Of a DNA stretch of 64,000 bases, positions 62,850 through 64,000 are shown piece by piece. A model generated the notes under the pieces. That model was given only the letters and a program-made list of their open reading frames with translations, ran no database searches and was not told the DNA's origin. The position numbers and the translations under genes were made by a program. The DNA comes from Capra hircus (taxonomy: Eukaryota; Chordata; Mammalia; Artiodactyla; Bovidae). The stretch's first letter is position 1, and each line of letters starts with the position of its first letter. The stretch is from assembly GCF_001704415.2 (NCBI RefSeq), contig NC_030816.1, forward strand, positions 82,276,713 to 82,340,712, given 5' to 3'.

Positions 62850-64000
62850 ATCTACAGTTAGGGAGTTTCTGTCTGGTACAGTCACTGCTCACTTCTCACA
62901 GGAGGACGTGGGGCAGGCAGTCCTGCCCAAGGTCACACGCCCGTCCTGCCGAAGGTCACAGGCCGGTCCTGTGCTCTGGCGAGGCTCCCCAGGCCTGCGG
63001 GTGAAGCCCACAGTCCTGGGCCACGGCCGCCCCTCCCTCCTCCCGCTGTGTCATCTGTGCAGTGGGCAGTGGTGGGATCTTCCCTCGAGTCGTCGTGAGG
63101 ATTGAGAGAGAGAAGGAGGGTGAAGCGCTGGGCCGGGCTCCGGCACGGCAGGGTCACTGCAGCTCTGGCCACTTGTCCCCTCCTCAGCCCGGCAGTCAGG
63201 GAGGCCAAGGGCTCAGGAGCCCTCGCAGGAAGAACAGACCGAGCAGTCTATTCCTGTTACGAACGGAAACCCTTGAAATCACGGGCTTCTAGGGAGATGG
63301 CTGAAGGGGCCCAGGATGGAGGCCACGAAACCCTTTCCCTTTACAGACGAGAAAACCGAGCCCAGGCTGAAGCCACAGGTTCTGAGGAGGCAGAGCAGAT
63401 CTTTTGTCTGCTGACTGTGCGGGGCAGTCGTGGCTCTGAGAAGGAAGCGCTGGGGCGGGAGGAGGGGTTTGGGGGGTGTCAGGTGCAGAGGAGGCTTTGA
63501 ACTCTTGCAGAGGTTCTGCAGAAGAAGGGGCACCACGCACCCAGCCCAGTGGGGCCTGGCCTTCGTCAGCCAGCTTTGCTGTCACAGCTCCTGAGTACAG
63601 ACGAGAGTCGTCCTGTGTTCCCAGCCTCAGGGTCGCAGAACCTAGAGTCTTCTGGATGGTCTGGTTCAGTCCCCTCGGTCCTCAGGAAAGAAAACCGAGG
63701 TCCAGAGAAGCTGAGATCCGGGCTGGACCCACATCGCGATCTTCCCGAGCAGGGCAGGGAGCCAGGCCCTCACCCCGGGGAGGGGCAAGCGGGAGCCACC
63801 ACGTTTACTGAGCACCTAGTACGTTCCGGGCCCCGGGCCCAGAGCTGCCCGTGCGCCGGGGAGGCGTTCGCTCGTCTGATGAGCAGGGACCGGGGTGCGC
63901 CCCTGGGTGAGCCGGCCGCCTCTGCTGCACGAGCAGAGTCCGCGTGTCCTTGTGCTGCTCGCAGCAGTGACCCTCGACCCCGGGTCCTTTTAGAAAGGCT
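62850..64000. other. Intron 11, end of window
   Basis: GC-rich, with short reverse MIR-like pieces (TTTACAGACGAGAAAACCGA near 63341; TTTACTGAGCACCTAGTACG near 63803) and a two-copy repeat CCTGCC.AAGGTCACA near 62920-62962. No exon recognised. Confidence 0.5.

Noticed and set aside
1..64000. CRISPR arrays, operons, plasmid or phage systems
   Set aside because: Repeats present are dispersed mammalian retroelements or short tandem duplications without spacer structure. The spliced gene and SINE/LINE content mark vertebrate nuclear DNA.

Overview
The window is nuclear DNA of a ruminant, most likely a bovid. It is studded with Bov-tA and BOV-A2 SINEs, BovB (RTE) LINE fragments, ruminant L1 and CHR-2 type SINEs on both strands. 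It carries one spliced protein gene with canonical splice signals and CpG-island promoters. There are no operons, phage or bacterial features. Nearly all the longer open reading frames are shadows of CpG islands, repeats or intron read-through. The gene is TMEM181 (GPR178), a GOLD-domain seven-transmembrane protein, on the + strand. I placed eleven consecutive coding exons plus an alternative first exon; every junction obeys GT/AG and keeps phase. The 3' part of the gene lies beyond position 64000. Layout: 1-8.2 kb is upstream DNA with a BOV-A2 SINE, a solo LTR bearing TATA and poly(A) signals, L1 and MaLR relics, and a BovB copy with a broken reverse transcriptase. About 8.2-8.95 kb is CpG island A with first exon 1a (44-residue N terminus). 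From 8.7 to 39.4 kb is a very long first intron full of SINEs, with CpG island B and alternative first exon 1b (Met-Glu-Pro) at 26.6 kb and a processed SKP1 pseudogene at 28.3-29.3 kb. From 39.45 to 61.24 kb are exons 2-11, covering the N-terminal membrane anchor, the glycosylated extracytoplasmic domain and about four helices of the 7TM core. From 61.24 kb to the end is intron 11. The two first exons end in the same phase and join the same exon 2. One locus therefore appears to make two N termini from two promoters about 18 kb apart. The most interesting structural observation is an antisense L1 inserted only a few bases after the exon 2 donor. Its apparent target-site duplication contains that donor, leaving a second copy of the exon-end/donor sequence 2.8 kb downstream. 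Other points of note are two SINE fold-backs, several private tandem duplications (94, 49 and 29 bp units) and a short GC-rich minisatellite in the exon 1b promoter. I found no evidence of an undescribed biological system. Gene and repeat names come from recognition of the sequence, not from a database search.
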